From assembly GCA_030770425.1 (NCBI GenBank), contig JASJFT010000012.1, positions 310,001 through 374,000 of the forward strand: a DNA stretch of 64,000 bases. Direction: 5' to 3'. The stretch is from Darksidea phi. Lineage: Eukaryota; Ascomycota; Dothideomycetes; Pleosporales; Lentitheciaceae. Numbering within the stretch: the first letter of the stretch is position 1; the number at the start of each line of letters is the position of its first letter. The notes under the pieces were generated by a model. It did no database searches and had not been told where the DNA came from. It worked only from the letters and a program-made list of their open reading frames with translations. Shown piece after piece: positions 21,738 through 33,378 of the stretch. Position numbers and translations under genes: made by a program.

Positions 21738-24485
21738 TCGCTTAGAAGGGTGAGGTGCAGATGATTATGTAGGTTTACCTGTAGAATATACAATGTATCT
21801 CTTCAGAGCTCGGATGTAGCCCGGGGTGTTAGTCTTGACTACGACTCCCACTTGCTCGTCCTGTAGTCTAGAGAATCTTTGACGGCCTACGTTAGCACTT
21901 ACGGTGCTCGCCCGTCACCTTCATCACATCATGTATGAACACGTATCAATTCTGCGTGTGGGTGGTTGTGAATCTTCCTTCTATGTATGCTCTACTCTAA
22001 TGATCCGACCTGTGTATAAAGCGAAGACCTGACAAGTTACTACTACAATCAAGCGAACAAAAGAAGTAGTTTTCTCGATGCACGTTAACCCACACCTTCG
22101 TATACCTCGCTAGCTCATCAGACGTCCGAGCGTAGTAGGATACATCAATATCCTGTGTAGCATTAGATCTTCCGCGAATCCCCTCCCTATCTGTCGCGAG
22201 ATACTTAGTAATTACTCCACGTGGGCCTGTTCCAGGTAGATTGAACAGGCCAACCGCTTTCATGTCCTTATCCCGTAGCATATCTAGACTCGGGATTTCG
22301 GATAATGTCTTGCAAACTCGATTTATGTGCGAGAGGGTGCCGCTTTATAGTGTGTTGATGTTGTGTCTTAAATCAACGCTGCCTCATTCGAGGCCAAGGT
22401 GGTGAATCGTTGCATAAGTGAATTACTCTATCTGGTGATCCATTCCTCTTCTAAGTAATATTCGGTCTAAGAATTTATTTTGAATTTGCACAGTGGGAGT
22501 ATCTTTTGTGAGGTCTGATTCGGTCTGAAAATAAACATTGTATCAGAGTTGATGGTTGAACTACGCCAGAGGTGGTTGGACATATTTTTCATCTTGGTAA
22601 CTCTCCATGCTCGCAAGACGAATGTTATCGAAAACCTGCACTTAGGCAGACTCCTTCCTCGGTTATAACTGCGCCTTTGGATGCGTTGAGCTTGCGTTTG
22701 TCTATGCAATTATTTTGCCTGGAGTTTGAAGAGCGAAAATATGCACATTTGACCGAATAAGCACTCCTACCAATTTAGTGAAGTAAAGTTAAGAAGTCAT
22801 ATGCGCTGTACATTGATGTTCGCTAGATCACAAAAAACACCTTCTGGACTCTTACGGGCTCCTTCTCTGTGGCGCATGTGCGGCTTCGCTTTAGGCCTAG
22901 GTGTGCACCGACATTGTTACGCTTCCAAGGTTGCCCCCCACAATGCGAAAACATCTCTTGGGTACTAACGCCTGACCCATCGTCCAGCCCGATGCATCCA
23001 GAATCATTCATCATGGGCTCTGTATGCAATGTCCGCTCCATCATCTCTTCCTCTTTCGGTGCTTTGTCGCGTGAAACGGCGCCTCGATATATCGATCACT
23101 TCAGTCTTTGATTCTCTACCGGCTTGTGCCTTGAAACAAAGCCATCCGAGGTTTGGTGTAATCTCGAGTCCACCAAAGATTTTCGAGCATGCAGCGGGAA
23201 GCGGCTGTGCCCGAAACGCACAAAGGACGGGTCAACCGGGCGCTGATGATGTGTACCCGTGGGTGGCATGTGGTTCAGATATGGATGTTTGTGATGGTAT
23301 GATGTGATGATTCGGTCGCAGTTGTCAGGATCTCGTCCGATGCCTGGTTGAATCGTGTGGGTTCCTTTGGAGCATTACCGAATGCTGCGACCTCATCAAG
23401 AAATCACTGTCGTCCGCATGTGACGCGAGAAGAATGGAAGTTTCGAGAAGTAATAAACTTTGCTGCCGGGATCCAGCCCAAATGCACGATATCACAACTT
23501 TGAGATAGTAAACAAATAAAAACAAGTAAAATAGCAACAGGAACCCGCGGACAATACTTCTTCCGAGGAAATATCCTCAAGTCTAGTTTGAAGCTGCTCA
23601 GAGGAATACTGAAGCGTGATGCCGAAGTAGGCGGAGACAATGCTTTTATATCTTCTGGCACAGATTGCTTACTCAGTACAAAAGGGGCTCAAACCTTGGT
23701 TGGCATGGCTAGACCCACCCCAACTACAACACTCGGGGACCCACCTGTTCCGGACCCGTCAGATTGAGTTTACTTGAACGTTCTGTGGGGTATCCCGTAA
23801 ACAAAGTGTCTTATGTCCAATTTACACTCAAACTAGGATGATGCTCTTAGCGTGATTTTGAGTGTATGTTCAGTGCTTCTAGAATAAAAGTTCTCGCTCT
23901 CACTTAATAATGAGACGTCTTCTTCGTCTTCAGTTGAAACCTAGGCTCTCATACTTTCTTTTAATGTTTTTGCGAGGATGAAATTTGTGCAAGTCAACAA
24001 TCCGGTGGCATCTTTCGTTGGGGACCTGACTTTCCATAGCAGGGTATATTTTCTGGATAAGCGTCTTTGGTTCTAGTCGGGGATCTACGGTCCCCATGAA
24101 GAACCGAGCGTGATATGTTATAGAAGTCCATCGAGAACCATGGTCGAAACTTGGTGTGGATATTAGCTCTTTGGCTCGAACATGGTAGGTGGGAAGGGCT
24201 GGCAGTTACCATCTCTCCATAAAGGCCGTCCCTCCTGCCTGTTCTTGGAGTCTCTCTCCAAACTTCCTTCCATATCCAAACCAATCCGCAGCTTCCCAAA
24301 GCTCTTAACCCACAAGATCTATCACTCTTCAGACCTTCCCAGCTCACAACAACCTTCCAACTCGACAATACTCTTGAGCAAGCTCATCCATCCTTGCTTG
24401 ACGGCTGCCATCACCTCGTCGTCGCTTTGCTTGCTTCCGGCCGGTGTGGGCTCTCCATCAGACATCGTCAAGGGCCCACATCAAC
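21738..24485. other. Gene-poor interval of 2.7 kb
   Basis: No ORF has family resemblance. The minus frame 21997-22281 is listed separately as a weak candidate. Others at 22823-23044 (-), 22869-23111 (+) and 23404-23661 (-) are short and overlap each other. The last few hundred bases (24180-24485) are C/T-rich and probably form the promoter and leader of the following gene. Confidence 0.4.
21997..22281 (-). CDS. Small hypothetical ORF, 94 residues
   Basis: ATG-started and free of stops for 94 codons, with two cysteines near the end and no signal or membrane segment. It is convergent with COX18. No family is recognised, and it could be chance or an exon of a decayed gene. Confidence 0.2.
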   Translation of the reverse strand: MLRDKDMKAVGLFNLPGTGPRGVITKYLATDREGIRGRSNATQDIDVSYYARTSDELARYTKVWVNVHRENYFFCSLDCSSNLSGLRFIHRSDH

Positions 24486-25661
24486 ATGAAGACGATGTCT
24501 TCCGAGGTCTATCTCGGACCTCAAACCCCTCTGGCGAACAGGAGCAAGAAGAGCCTCGTCAACAAGCAGCTCACCTCCTCGCCAATTTCCCGCCCAGCGC
24601 CGACTGCCTCGCCAGCAGCAGTCGCTCAGCCAGCCTCGACGGAGAAGCAGGCGAGATCAAAAGCAGCAAGCAGCAGCCTGCTTCCAGGTCCGCGCGCTTC
24701 TCTCGCGCCGGCGGCTACTCCCCAAGTCCCAAAAATGGGCAACTTCGGCTCGTCGCACGTGGCGAGCAACAGCGGCAGAAAGTGGGCCCCGCCTGCCTCC
24801 CCGACAGCCGCTGGAAAGTGGGTCTCGCCTCGACTTCAGAGGGTCAAAGAGCGTGAGGGTTCCCAGAACCCCAGCCACCGAACTCTGGTGGAAACCTCAG
24901 GGGTCAACCAGAGCCAACCGGCGCCAACACCCGCTTCTCCTCCATCTCTGACGAGCAGGCGCGGCTCGTCAGGCTCATCGGGCTCATCGGGGTCGTCGGA
25001 CTCCACGGCCTCGCAGCAGTCGTCCAACTGGCGACAAAACGCTGCTCCTCCAACACCTGCCCCACCGGCTATTTCCATTTCGGCACCAAGCTGGAATGAA
25101 ATCAAGGAGGGCCAGGTCTACCACCTGCCCGACGGATCGCGCATTCCGTCGGAGTCTGCCTACTGGCAGGAGATGAAAGCGGAAAACCGCACAGACAACC
25201 CGACAAACCACCCGTGCGTGGTCATCGGGAAGGAGCTCCGGGTGGGCGGTTCAAGGATCGTTGTGGTCTTGCCGCTCACATCTTTCAGCGCAACTGGCAG
25301 CAACGGCATCCCAGCCCACAAGTCGGGTACAGCATGGGACCGAATGACGCTCTGCGCCAACCACAACGCGGCAGTTCAGCCGCACAATGGCCTTTTGGAC
25401 GTCGAAGCCGGCTCCGAAAAATTCCAAAAGGCCACATACATCAACTACTGGGGCCAGATCCCACTGCCCATCGAGGCCGAGCACCTCCGACAATGGAGCA
25501 CTGCAAACAACAGGCCGATCCAGTTCACTGCGGCTGCGTTGGCGACCATCAAGAGCCAGCACAAGCGGTTCCGGAAGCAGTTCCTCGATGAGCAGCTTCG
25601 GCGGAAGGGGTACGCCCAGTGGGGGCGTCAAGGCAACAGGCCTCTCTCGCGCTCCTTTTGA
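24486..25661 (+). CDS. Protein with a PemK/MazF-like domain and disordered N-terminus, 391 residues
   Basis: Residues 1-195 are disordered (Ser/Pro/Ala-rich, with an SSGSSGSSG run). Residues about 205-370 form an ordered domain with the layout of PemK/MazF beta-barrels: GQVYHLPDG, then NHPCVVIG, then VVVLPLTSF. In bacteria that fold is an RNase toxin; in fungi the role is unknown and activity cannot be assumed. A related gene lies at 28285-30003 on the same strand. The ATG at 24486 was chosen over a second at 24495. The frame stops at 25661, but frame +1 stays open to 26217 and encodes a low-complexity RG/SR-rich tail with a basic KKQKVDKEK stretch. The true C-terminus may therefore lie there, after a frameshift or an unseen intron. 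Confidence 0.72.
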   Translation: MKTMSSEVYLGPQTPLANRSKKSLVNKQLTSSPISRPAPTASPAAVAQPASTEKQARSKAASSSLLPGPRASLAPAATPQVPKMGNFGSSHVASNSGRKWAPPASPTAAGKWVSPRLQRVKEREGSQNPSHRTLVETSGVNQSQPAPTPASPPSLTSRRGSSGSSGSSGSSDSTASQQSSNWRQNAAPPTPAPPAISISAPSWNEIKEGQVYHLPDGSRIPSESAYWQEMKAENRTDNPTNHPCVVIGKELRVGGSRIVVVLPLTSFSATGSNGIPAHKSGTAWDRMTLCANHNAAVQPHNGLLDVEAGSEKFQKATYINYWGQIPLPIEAEHLRQWSTANNRPIQFTAAALATIKSQHKRFRKQFLDEQLRRKGYAQWGRQGNRPLSRSF

Positions 25662-26217
25662 AGATCCAACCTCTCGTGGATCGGAGTTGGACTGGTCGGT
25701 GCTCCGGCATTCATCGGATGCACAGCTTGAAGCCGAGCGTAAAGAAGCAGACGCGCAGTACTCGGCGTCAGTGTCATCGAGATCCGGACACGTGCGCGAC
25801 GAGGGATCCCTTGCACGAAATCCGTCGCCTTCTCCGCTCGCCAGACGTGGAGATGGTGGTCGTAGCGAGCGTGGGCGTGGAGCTGTTGGTCGTGGAGAGC
25901 GCGGGCGTGGAAATCGTGCGCGTGGCGACAGCAGTAGCGGGCGTGGTGAGCGTGGCCGTGGCCGTGGTGAGACCCTACTTCCAGAGCGACCAATGTCGAC
26001 CGCTTCCACCCCGGCCCGATCGGCGAGCCCGAGTGAACCAGTCACCAAGAAGCAAAAGGTGGACAAGGAGAAGACGAATGATCCCTCAACGCAGAATCAC
26101 ATGACCTGCTGCGGCTCCTTCAATACCGGCTTCTGTTGGCTCACGAGACTAAAGCACTCTGGGCAACAGAAACGCCCTCGACAATACCCGGCACAGTTAG
26201 CAGCTCCTCAATGCTAA
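25662..26217 (+). other. Open frame encoding an RG-rich tail, possible displaced C-terminus
   Basis: In the frame one base ahead of the PemK-like CDS, an uninterrupted reading continues from before the CDS stop to 26217. It includes repeated RGRGE/GERGRG units (about 25855-25970) and a nuclear-localisation-like basic run near 26045-26075. No intron of suitable phase was found that keeps the domain and joins this frame. The GC-rich repeats keep other frames open too, so coding here is unproven. Confidence 0.4.
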
Positions 26218-28284
26218 AGCACGTGGATCCCTCTTCTCGGAAGCCTTCGTTGCATCAAAATATATCCGTGCCGTTGCTTGCTATATTTCGGTGACCAAAG
26301 CACCTGGGGAATCACCCAGTTTCAACCCCATACCGATAACACCCGGCACCGTTGGCTACCGAGCCTAAAACACCTACAAAAATATTGTTAGCAAAGCTGA
26401 GCACACATCTCTGGGATACCCTACCGTCGAGCCAGTACGTCCTGTTTCTGCTCCGGGGGGCTGCGCTGACAAAGCGCGGGAAGAGTCATGTTGGGAAGGG
26501 TTGGGTGGAGGCAGTATTGCACGGTGTAGGAAATACGCCGCAAGGCGTTTTGGCTTGGATGTAGGACATAGTTGTATGTCGTTTTGGTCTGTGTGTTCGA
26601 GCTTGTATCGATCAATTTTGGTCGAATCGCTCGACATGATGAAAGCAACTCAGGTACTTTGTATAGAATTGAACGGATTAGATACTATCCCTCATCCCTT
26701 GCGTGATCTGAACCTGTACTCAAGGAGTAAAGTTCGCGAGAAAATTCCAGCCTTTATGATTTCGCAGTGTCCGCTGCTCCATCCTAGTAAGGAAAGTATC
26801 CTGAAGCTGTGCTGAATATGGTGGCAAACTCTCGGTTCTCCTTTCCCGGGCGACGAAAGATATGCTTTGAATTATGACCGAGGCCTTGAATGACGGATAT
26901 GAAGTAGAGAAAAATAACCTGCGATATGAGAAGCAGCATGGAGATAGATGGTCTGCAGTAACGCGGTCGGGAGGCGCCGATAAAGGAAGCTGACACAATC
27001 AAGGAGGTTTCAGCTATAAACGAACAGGATTGGAGCCTCTATAATCAAAGACTGCATCGTCGGTAATCTTCATCAATAGATATAAATTGAGGATTGTCGC
27101 CAGTCTTTCAGAGATGATTTTATGAGGAAAGAAGATCGCTAGCTTGCCGCATGGTCGTCCGACACGATAACCTGCACGCCTGTTTGTTGACTTAACTCAA
27201 GGAGAACTGTAGAAAATATTTTGCGTTTGTTCTTAACAAGGGTGTATGCCTTGAACAAGAGATGATACTCAGTAGCAGCGTCCAGAGTATGTTGAATCTA
27301 CGCTTTTCAAATGGAAGCGGCTGTCCAAGGCAACCATGCGGAGATAGTGCACAATTATCAAGATTGGAGTTTTGAAAATGAAGTTGTCATGGCGACTGGA
27401 GAGGAGTAGGGATTGCCAAGCCTCTAGCGTCAATTCGGCCAGAAATACTTTGACCTTCGGTCTCCCGGCACACACCAAGGCTCTAGCAATTTTGTCATGG
27501 TAGCTTCCAAATAGCATGTCTATACCCCATGGCAGAGAGCGATAAGTTCCCAAGAGCGCTATAATTACTGTCAGCTATATTGACAATTCCAACCCAGCCT
27601 TCACCGCTCCACGGCCACCGACCGAGGAACCGTTCTCAATGTCTGCAACCGTCACACCGTCAATTTCATGCGACAACATACAGCACGTCTCTCTCCCGAA
27701 CATACCATATGTGCCAGAGCGTCCATGGGCGAAGGATAGTATCACGTTATTAGCAAACATCACTACATACCTAGCTTCACGTTGGCTTCACCAGCACGTA
27801 CGGAATTGACTATAATAGCTTTTGGGCACTAAAAGCAACGCGCATAGTTGCTCAGAAAATGCTGAGGCATCGTTTTTGGTCGGCTTACTTTCTTCTGTTG
27901 TGTAATTTCTACGGGAAATAGGCTGCAGCCTGTTGTTGTTGCGCGGCAACGCCAGCAGGATGCGTCACACATGCAGCAGAGTACGGGCCGCAATGATCCA
28001 TGTTAGCGTGCCCTCGCACATTCTAGCATTGGCCGTTTCGTTCTGTCTCTGACCCGCCGTATTGCAGCCCCCTACATGGCCTTGTTATCCGCCGGCCTTG
28101 AGACATCGCCTAACAGTACTTGCCAGTCAATTGGATCTTATACGCGGGTTATTCGTTTGATCTTGTCGCAATCTCCTCTCAGGATCTCGAGCATCGTCCG
28201 ACTTGGAGGGCACTATTGCTAGGAGTAAGTCATTAGTGAAGGGCAGTAGAAATCCTTTGTACTGAAACTTGTACAGCGTCGAGT
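26218..28284. other. Gene-poor interval between the two PemK-like genes
   Basis: Only short frames. Two minus frames, 27575-27763 and 27269-27553, have plausible protein composition and could be exons of one gene, but no phase-correct splice pair was found and no family is recognised. The remainder shows no feature. Confidence 0.35.
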
Positions 28285-30003
28285 ATGAAGCCGTCAGCCT
28301 TGCATTTGGGCACGCACACGCAAGAAGCAGCCGGTCCAATTTCGCTCAACCCATCCCAGTGCCCATTACGCTCACCAAATGCCACGAATATAGATCCTGG
28401 GATAAGCCTACTGCAGCTAACTCCTATTTCGACTCGTACTAGATCGAGGACAACGACGGCCGAACAAAACTTGCGGTATACTGCGTCTGTTGGTAGCACA
28501 ATCGCAACGAGCATCCCAGCTCGGCAGCCTCTTGCCCCTCTAAGCCTGTCCTCGCAGAACGCACAACCAAAGCAGCAACCCGGATTGAACGCGAAGTCCT
28601 CGGAGAAAATAACCTTCCATACACGCGCACGCCTACGAAGGTCTACGTCACGGTGGCTACCCAAGATCCCCTCCCCTCGCCGACCGATTCAAGAGCTTCC
28701 GGTGCCTCTCCGAGTATACTTCATGCCTGACGGCCGACACGTACACCAGGATTCTATCATCCACCGGCAAAAGCGACAGAATGGATTCTTCCTGCACCCC
28801 ATACTCGTTATCCACGTGGACGGGAGGCTCGGTATTGTGCACTTTTATGCGCTTACAAGCAGCCCGCCAGACGCGATTCGGGATCTCGGCATATACCTTC
28901 GCTTCGGAACGACAACCGCAAACGAAGGAGAAGATACCTTGAGGCTTGCCAAGGATTCTGACTGTATGCAGCAAGTGACGTTCGTAAATATGGAACAGCT
29001 GTTTCGTGTCGAGTGTCAGTTTTTAGACTACTGGAGAGCCAACGTCTCCATTGATGTAAGTGAATGGGCCAAAATTGAGAGGAAGGTCAACTGGCTCGAA
29101 GCCGAGCAAAATCGGTACATCTACAAGCCACTTCAGCGTGACATGAAGGATGTCGTCCCCGGAGTAATCCTCATGTTGCCGAACCCTCCGGAGTCTAGCA
29201 CCTTGGGCGCGCCGATCCTCGTTCTGGAGGTTAACTACCCTCACTTCAGGTTTCTACGCGTGAAGGAGGTTAACGGAAAGGTCAACTTGGATGGCGCGTA
29301 TAGAAGCAAGGCCACACGAAACCCCTGTCTCAGGTTGTGCCGATATCCGGATCATGCCCACGATGCCGTCTTGTTCTTCGAACCGGACTCACCTTCGATG
29401 AGAAACCCTTCCTACTTGGAGTGCAGTAAGAAGTTACGATGGGTTCATTGCGATCATGTCAAGACCTGGTCATATCCACACGTGCGCATTCAAGCTGCGT
29501 CGATGAACTGGCTTCTAGACTACCTGACAAAGCTTCCCGAGCCACCCGGCGTCTACACATCTGAACCTGCTACTGTCCCACATTCTCGTTCAATCCCACA
29601 GTCTCCCCAGATACGGAGCCCACAATCGACTACGATGTTTCATCCATATACGACCCCACCACCCACGAATACTCCGTATCCCCAGCATAGCTTTTGGTAT
29701 CCAGCGTCTAGGCAACACAACGCGACCTCGCTCTACAGACATCAAGCCGCCATGCCCCATAACCATACACTGCCCTACAACGGATACGGCACTTATTTGC
29801 CGCCAGTGGCGCCTACACCTCTAGCATACCCTCTGGGATGGGGATACCACCAACCTTCGCCTATTGTGCCGTTGACACCACCGATCGGACGGACAGCCTA
29901 TGCCACAAGCTCGCGTTGCATTTCTGCCGCCAGCTACTATACTGTAGATTCGCGCTCAAGTTCTCGGAATAGCCCTTGTGCAGACGTTCACTTCCCGGCC
30001 TGA
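28285..30003 (+). CDS. Protein with PemK/MazF-like domain(s) and Pro/Tyr-rich tail, 572 residues
   Basis: Residues 1-135 are disordered and basic. Residues about 138-260 repeat the layout of the neighbouring gene's domain: VYFMPDGRHV, FFLHPILVIHV, IVHFYALTSS, then TFVNMEQLF. A second similar unit may lie at about 288-400 (VVPGVILMLP, GAPILVLEV, FLRVKEV), giving a tandem arrangement. Residues 430-572 are low-complexity and rich in Pro, Tyr, Ser and His. It is a single exon started at the first ATG. It is paralogous to 24486-25661 by domain layout rather than high identity, so the duplication is old or the copies diverged fast. Role unknown; RNA binding or cleavage is only suggested by the fold. 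Confidence 0.75.
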   Translation: MKPSALHLGTHTQEAAGPISLNPSQCPLRSPNATNIDPGISLLQLTPISTRTRSRTTTAEQNLRYTASVGSTIATSIPARQPLAPLSLSSQNAQPKQQPGLNAKSSEKITFHTRARLRRSTSRWLPKIPSPRRPIQELPVPLRVYFMPDGRHVHQDSIIHRQKRQNGFFLHPILVIHVDGRLGIVHFYALTSSPPDAIRDLGIYLRFGTTTANEGEDTLRLAKDSDCMQQVTFVNMEQLFRVECQFLDYWRANVSIDVSEWAKIERKVNWLEAEQNRYIYKPLQRDMKDVVPGVILMLPNPPESSTLGAPILVLEVNYPHFRFLRVKEVNGKVNLDGAYRSKATRNPCLRLCRYPDHAHDAVLFFEPDSPSMRNPSYLECSKKLRWVHCDHVKTWSYPHVRIQAASMNWLLDYLTKLPEPPGVYTSEPATVPHSRSIPQSPQIRSPQSTTMFHPYTTPPPTNTPYPQHSFWYPASRQHNATSLYRHQAAMPHNHTLPYNGYGTYLPPVAPTPLAYPLGWGYHQPSPIVPLTPPIGRTAYATSSRCISAASYYTVDSRSSSRNSPCADVHFPA

Positions 30004-30858
30004 GGGAGGCACCAGGGCTGATTACTGTTTGACTGTTTTGGTCAGAGATCCGAAAACGAATGGTTTTATACGGGGGTTGCCAATTTTACGGTGGGAACGA
30101 TGTCAATGTTGGGCACTGTAGGCGGTATTGCGGGGTTGGCGACTGATCGGAGTTTCTGACTACATGTGTGGACATAAACGGAGAATGCGGCGCAGGCGAG
30201 TTTGTGTAGACTCTACCTTTGGCTTCTGGATCGTGCCATGCGTTCCAGATTGAATGTGGTTCTTCGCAAGTGCGCCCCTGGGATCTTGCCGTTTTGTACG
30301 ATGAGATCTGGAATCTCATATGATCGCGTTCATACTACAAACTTGGTGAACATGGGAGAATCTGTTATCAAATCCTCCACGGAGGCATGCGTTGTATGAT
30401 ATCTTTTACGTCTCATCGTTCCTGTGTCTACTACAGCACGATAATGTATAATCTTATTACAACCAACCACTTTTGTTACATTATCCATATAAACTGCTAA
30501 AAGAGCTCTATCGAATGAGTATCTGGCATGGGCAAGGTCATCCTGCATGATTACCTCCGAAAATATTATTAGGACTTGCATCAGTCTGAACTCGGCACTC
30601 TACTGTGTTAGCGCCACCTAATACTGTTTGCTTTTCAGCCTCGGAGCCCTACGCTTGCATGGGAATCTGCCCGCTGACTCTCTGAGCGTTCTTCCGGTAT
30701 AGGCGGCTCGATAGTGTAATGTGGCAGATGAACAATTTCCGAGACAAAGTCAAAACGTACTTGTGCCTTGCCTATACTGTTCTACCAGTTGGTCGCATAC
30801 CGGGGAGCGTCCAAGTGTACAGCTTATTTCCAGCCTCAAAGTGCTGCAGAAAAAACCC
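30004..30858. other. Intergenic, no gene seen
   Basis: Short frames on both strands without resemblance to known proteins. It holds the 3' flanks of the PemK-like gene and the convergent minus-strand ORF. Confidence 0.4.
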
Positions 30859-31476
30859 TTAAACACTCTTTCTTTTCCATACATCCTTGAATTTCGACAA
30901 ATCCAGCTTCAGTCTACTAGGAGATTGGTGGAAAACCAGCTCGTCGTCATGCCACTCCCTATCTTTCGCCCCTCTTGCCACAGCGCTACTTTCCAACGCC
31001 TTCGCTACGTCGCTCGCCTCATCATCCAGCACTATCTTCCTCATCCAGGCCTGCGGCATCAGCCCCTCGGTTGATGGCGACGCGTGCCGTTCCAGAAACA
31101 ACATCCTGATTATGCGCAGAATCGAGTACCGCCTCTTCTGTTTCAGCCCGTTGAACACGTCCATTTCTGCTTCGAAAGTCGCTTTGACGTCCATACCGCC
31201 ATGGTTAAACAGCACGTGGAATATGCGGATCGGGCGTTTGAACCGCTTCAGGTCCAGTACCTCAGTGTTCTTAAGGTAGCAGATATAGCGCTGGTAGAGG
31301 GTCTCCTTTCCCGTGCAGGCGGTGGTTTCGGCGCGGTGAATGACAAGGAGCTCGGCGAGTTCGGCGTTGCAAAGGAGGACCAGCAGCGAAGCCACCGCCA
31401 CATCTTGAAGAGTGGCAAGCGAAAATCGAAGGACGTCCAGGAAGGATGCATTGAATGATTTATTTGTGCATTTCAC
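30859..31476 (-). CDS. Hypothetical protein, about 205 codons, start not resolved
   Basis: A long minus frame with convincing protein-like composition: a helical N-terminal half and a charged C-terminus (SRLKLDLSKFKDVWKRK). The frame has no ATG near its 5' end and stays open back to about 31530, so the true start may be in an upstream exon or the gene may have lost its N-terminus. I do not recognise the family. Confidence 0.4.
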   Translation of the reverse strand: MKCTNKSFNASFLDVLRFSLATLQDVAVASLLVLLCNAELAELLVIHRAETTACTGKETLYQRYICYLKNTEVLDLKRFKRPIRIFHVLFNHGGMDVKATFEAEMDVFNGLKQKRRYSILRIIRMLFLERHASPSTEGLMPQAWMRKIVLDDEASDVAKALESSAVARGAKDREWHDDELVFHQSPSRLKLDLSKFKDVWKRKSV

Positions 31477-32042
31477 GATACTATAGCACCCTGGTAGTAC
31501 TTCTTCACTATAAGTAAGCTCCCCCTCACGTCAGCGACTTGACGGCCGAATCGACCATGTCACGTCACATCACAGCATCAAGGACATCAAACCCTGAGCC
31601 AAAATAGCCCGTTATAACTATCTATTACAAAAATATCAATTTGTGGGAAAGAAAGGAAACAAGGCGCACACGCATAGGCTCCTCTCAGACATCCCCAGCA
31701 CGCAATGATCCCACGTCAAGAGTCAAGAAGAATCTAGACATGCACTCCCAAAATGCCCCATTTTTGAGAACCGCAGCGGTGGTGCTAACAAGTTTATAAA
31801 ATATATTAAGTAGTAACTACTAGCGTAACTAGCTGCAGAAAGCAATATTTTGTATGGCGCACACGATTTTATAGGGAGTGCAACATCCCTGTATGCGCAG
31901 CTTCTGGGTGGCCGAGCTTATAAAGTTTCCGGTCTCTAATTACCAGAGATGCCCTTGTTTTCTCGACGTTCTTACAGATGCACCCAGATCACGCGTCCCG
32001 GGAAGCCTTATGAAATATTTCCCAATGCTTTGATTACTTCCA
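31477..32042. other. Intergenic, AT-rich
   Basis: Contains TA-rich sequence at 31790-31850. It is the 3' flank of the epoxide hydrolase and the upstream side of the minus-strand ORF. No gene seen. Confidence 0.4.
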
Positions 32043-33378
32043 TCAAGCAAATATTGCTCTTATATCCTCCAACACTAGCTCCGGTACACTTAAGGCTGGG
32101 AAATGAGCCCCCCTGCTATGGCGCGCAAAGTACGTTACATTCGAGTAGCGCTCGACCCAATCGCGGGGCTGTGAACAGAAGTCAGTCAAAGTGGAGGCAG
32201 AGTAAAGGAGAAAGGGGAAAAATGAGCAGCCAACTTACAACGTAGTTGAAACTAGCGAGCTCTGGGTACGCGCTCTGGCTTGTAAAACCGAATTGCAACG
32301 CACTCGTCGGGACTGTCGTCTTCTTCTCGGGGGCAAAATTTGCTAGCGCGTACAGCTCTTTGTAGCTCCTTATATTTCCGTACACTCCGGGGATGTAAAG
32401 CAGGAGAGCTTGCCTGATGAGCTCGGATTCCGTGTACACTTGGTCACTGACCGTGTAAACGAGCTGATACATCCATCCAAGGAAGCCGACAGGGCTGTCG
32501 TTGAGCGCGTACGCGATGGACAATGGATATGTTGAGTGTATGGCGGAGTACGCGGCGTGATTAGTGAGGAACGCATTAAACGACTCGATATACGCGGTCT
32601 CCTCGGGCGTAGTTTTGTTTGCGGTATAACGGGCTAAATCGGCGTCGTTTGGAGGCACGAGAAGCATGTCCACAATGTGGTTTATAATGCGCCGTTCGTA
32701 TGCCACCACCATCTTCAGAGCTACGACTACCCCAAGATCCGTACTGTACACTGCGTACCTGTCATACCCAAGCTGCTCCATCAGGCTTGCAAAGACGGTG
32801 CTTTGTTCTGAAGGCCCCAAACCAGGGGCTGTGGGCGCGGGTGAGAAGCCGTATCCAGGGAGGTCGGGCGCGACAATGTGGAAAGCTGGCTTGGTATCGT
32901 CCGCCGGGTCTACGAGGCCGGGAATGATATTTTCCCATTCAAGACTTGTAGAAGGCCAGCCATGCAGTAAGAGTAGGGGTATAGCGTTATCTCTCTTGCT
33001 ACGTTGGTGGATGAAGTGTATATCCAGGGGGTCGTTGTATTTGCCTCCGGGAGGCGGTACAGTGGTAATGTAATGGGAGAACTTGGCGTTGATTTCGGAT
33101 TGATCCGCGAACCAGTCGTATTCTTCCGCCCAGTATTTCGCGAGGGAGGTTATGTTGGAGGTTGGTGGACCATCGAACCATGCTGGCTGAGCGATGTCGA
33201 GTGAAGGGCGAAATTTGCTGGCTTTTACACGCGTTTCTTCAATGAAGGACGGGTCGACATCAATTGTGTAGGGCCGGGGTTGGTACGTGGAGTTGTTGTT
33301 ATTCGACGCGTGAGCAATAGTAAGGAGCGTCGAGGCCCAGACAGATATAGAAACGAATATACGACGAGGGGGATGCAT
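32043..33378 (-). CDS. Secreted epoxide hydrolase, alpha/beta-hydrolase fold with EHN domain
   Basis: Predicted to open epoxides by adding water through a covalent enzyme intermediate. Two exons, 32239-33378 and 32043-32168 (70-bp intron), give 421 residues. An N-terminal hydrophobic signal (cleavage near AHAS) implies secretion. The epoxide-hydrolase N-terminal domain spans about 35-140. HGWP at 139-142 supplies the oxyanion motif, Asp214 in YSTDLG is the likely nucleophile, and His402 in GAHFPAL, supplied by exon 2, is the likely base. The residue before the nucleophile block (YST) differs from the more usual GGD/QGG, so the substrate may be unusual. Juvenile-hormone-type hydrolases share the N-terminal domain; the fungal substrate could be a fatty-acid or plant epoxide. 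Confidence 0.92.

Noticed and set aside
25251..26066. Minus-strand frame of 271 codons opposite the PemK-like gene
   Set aside because: Shadow frame produced by GC-rich, repetitive coding sequence; its Arg/Pro-rich composition mirrors the RG repeats on the plus strand.
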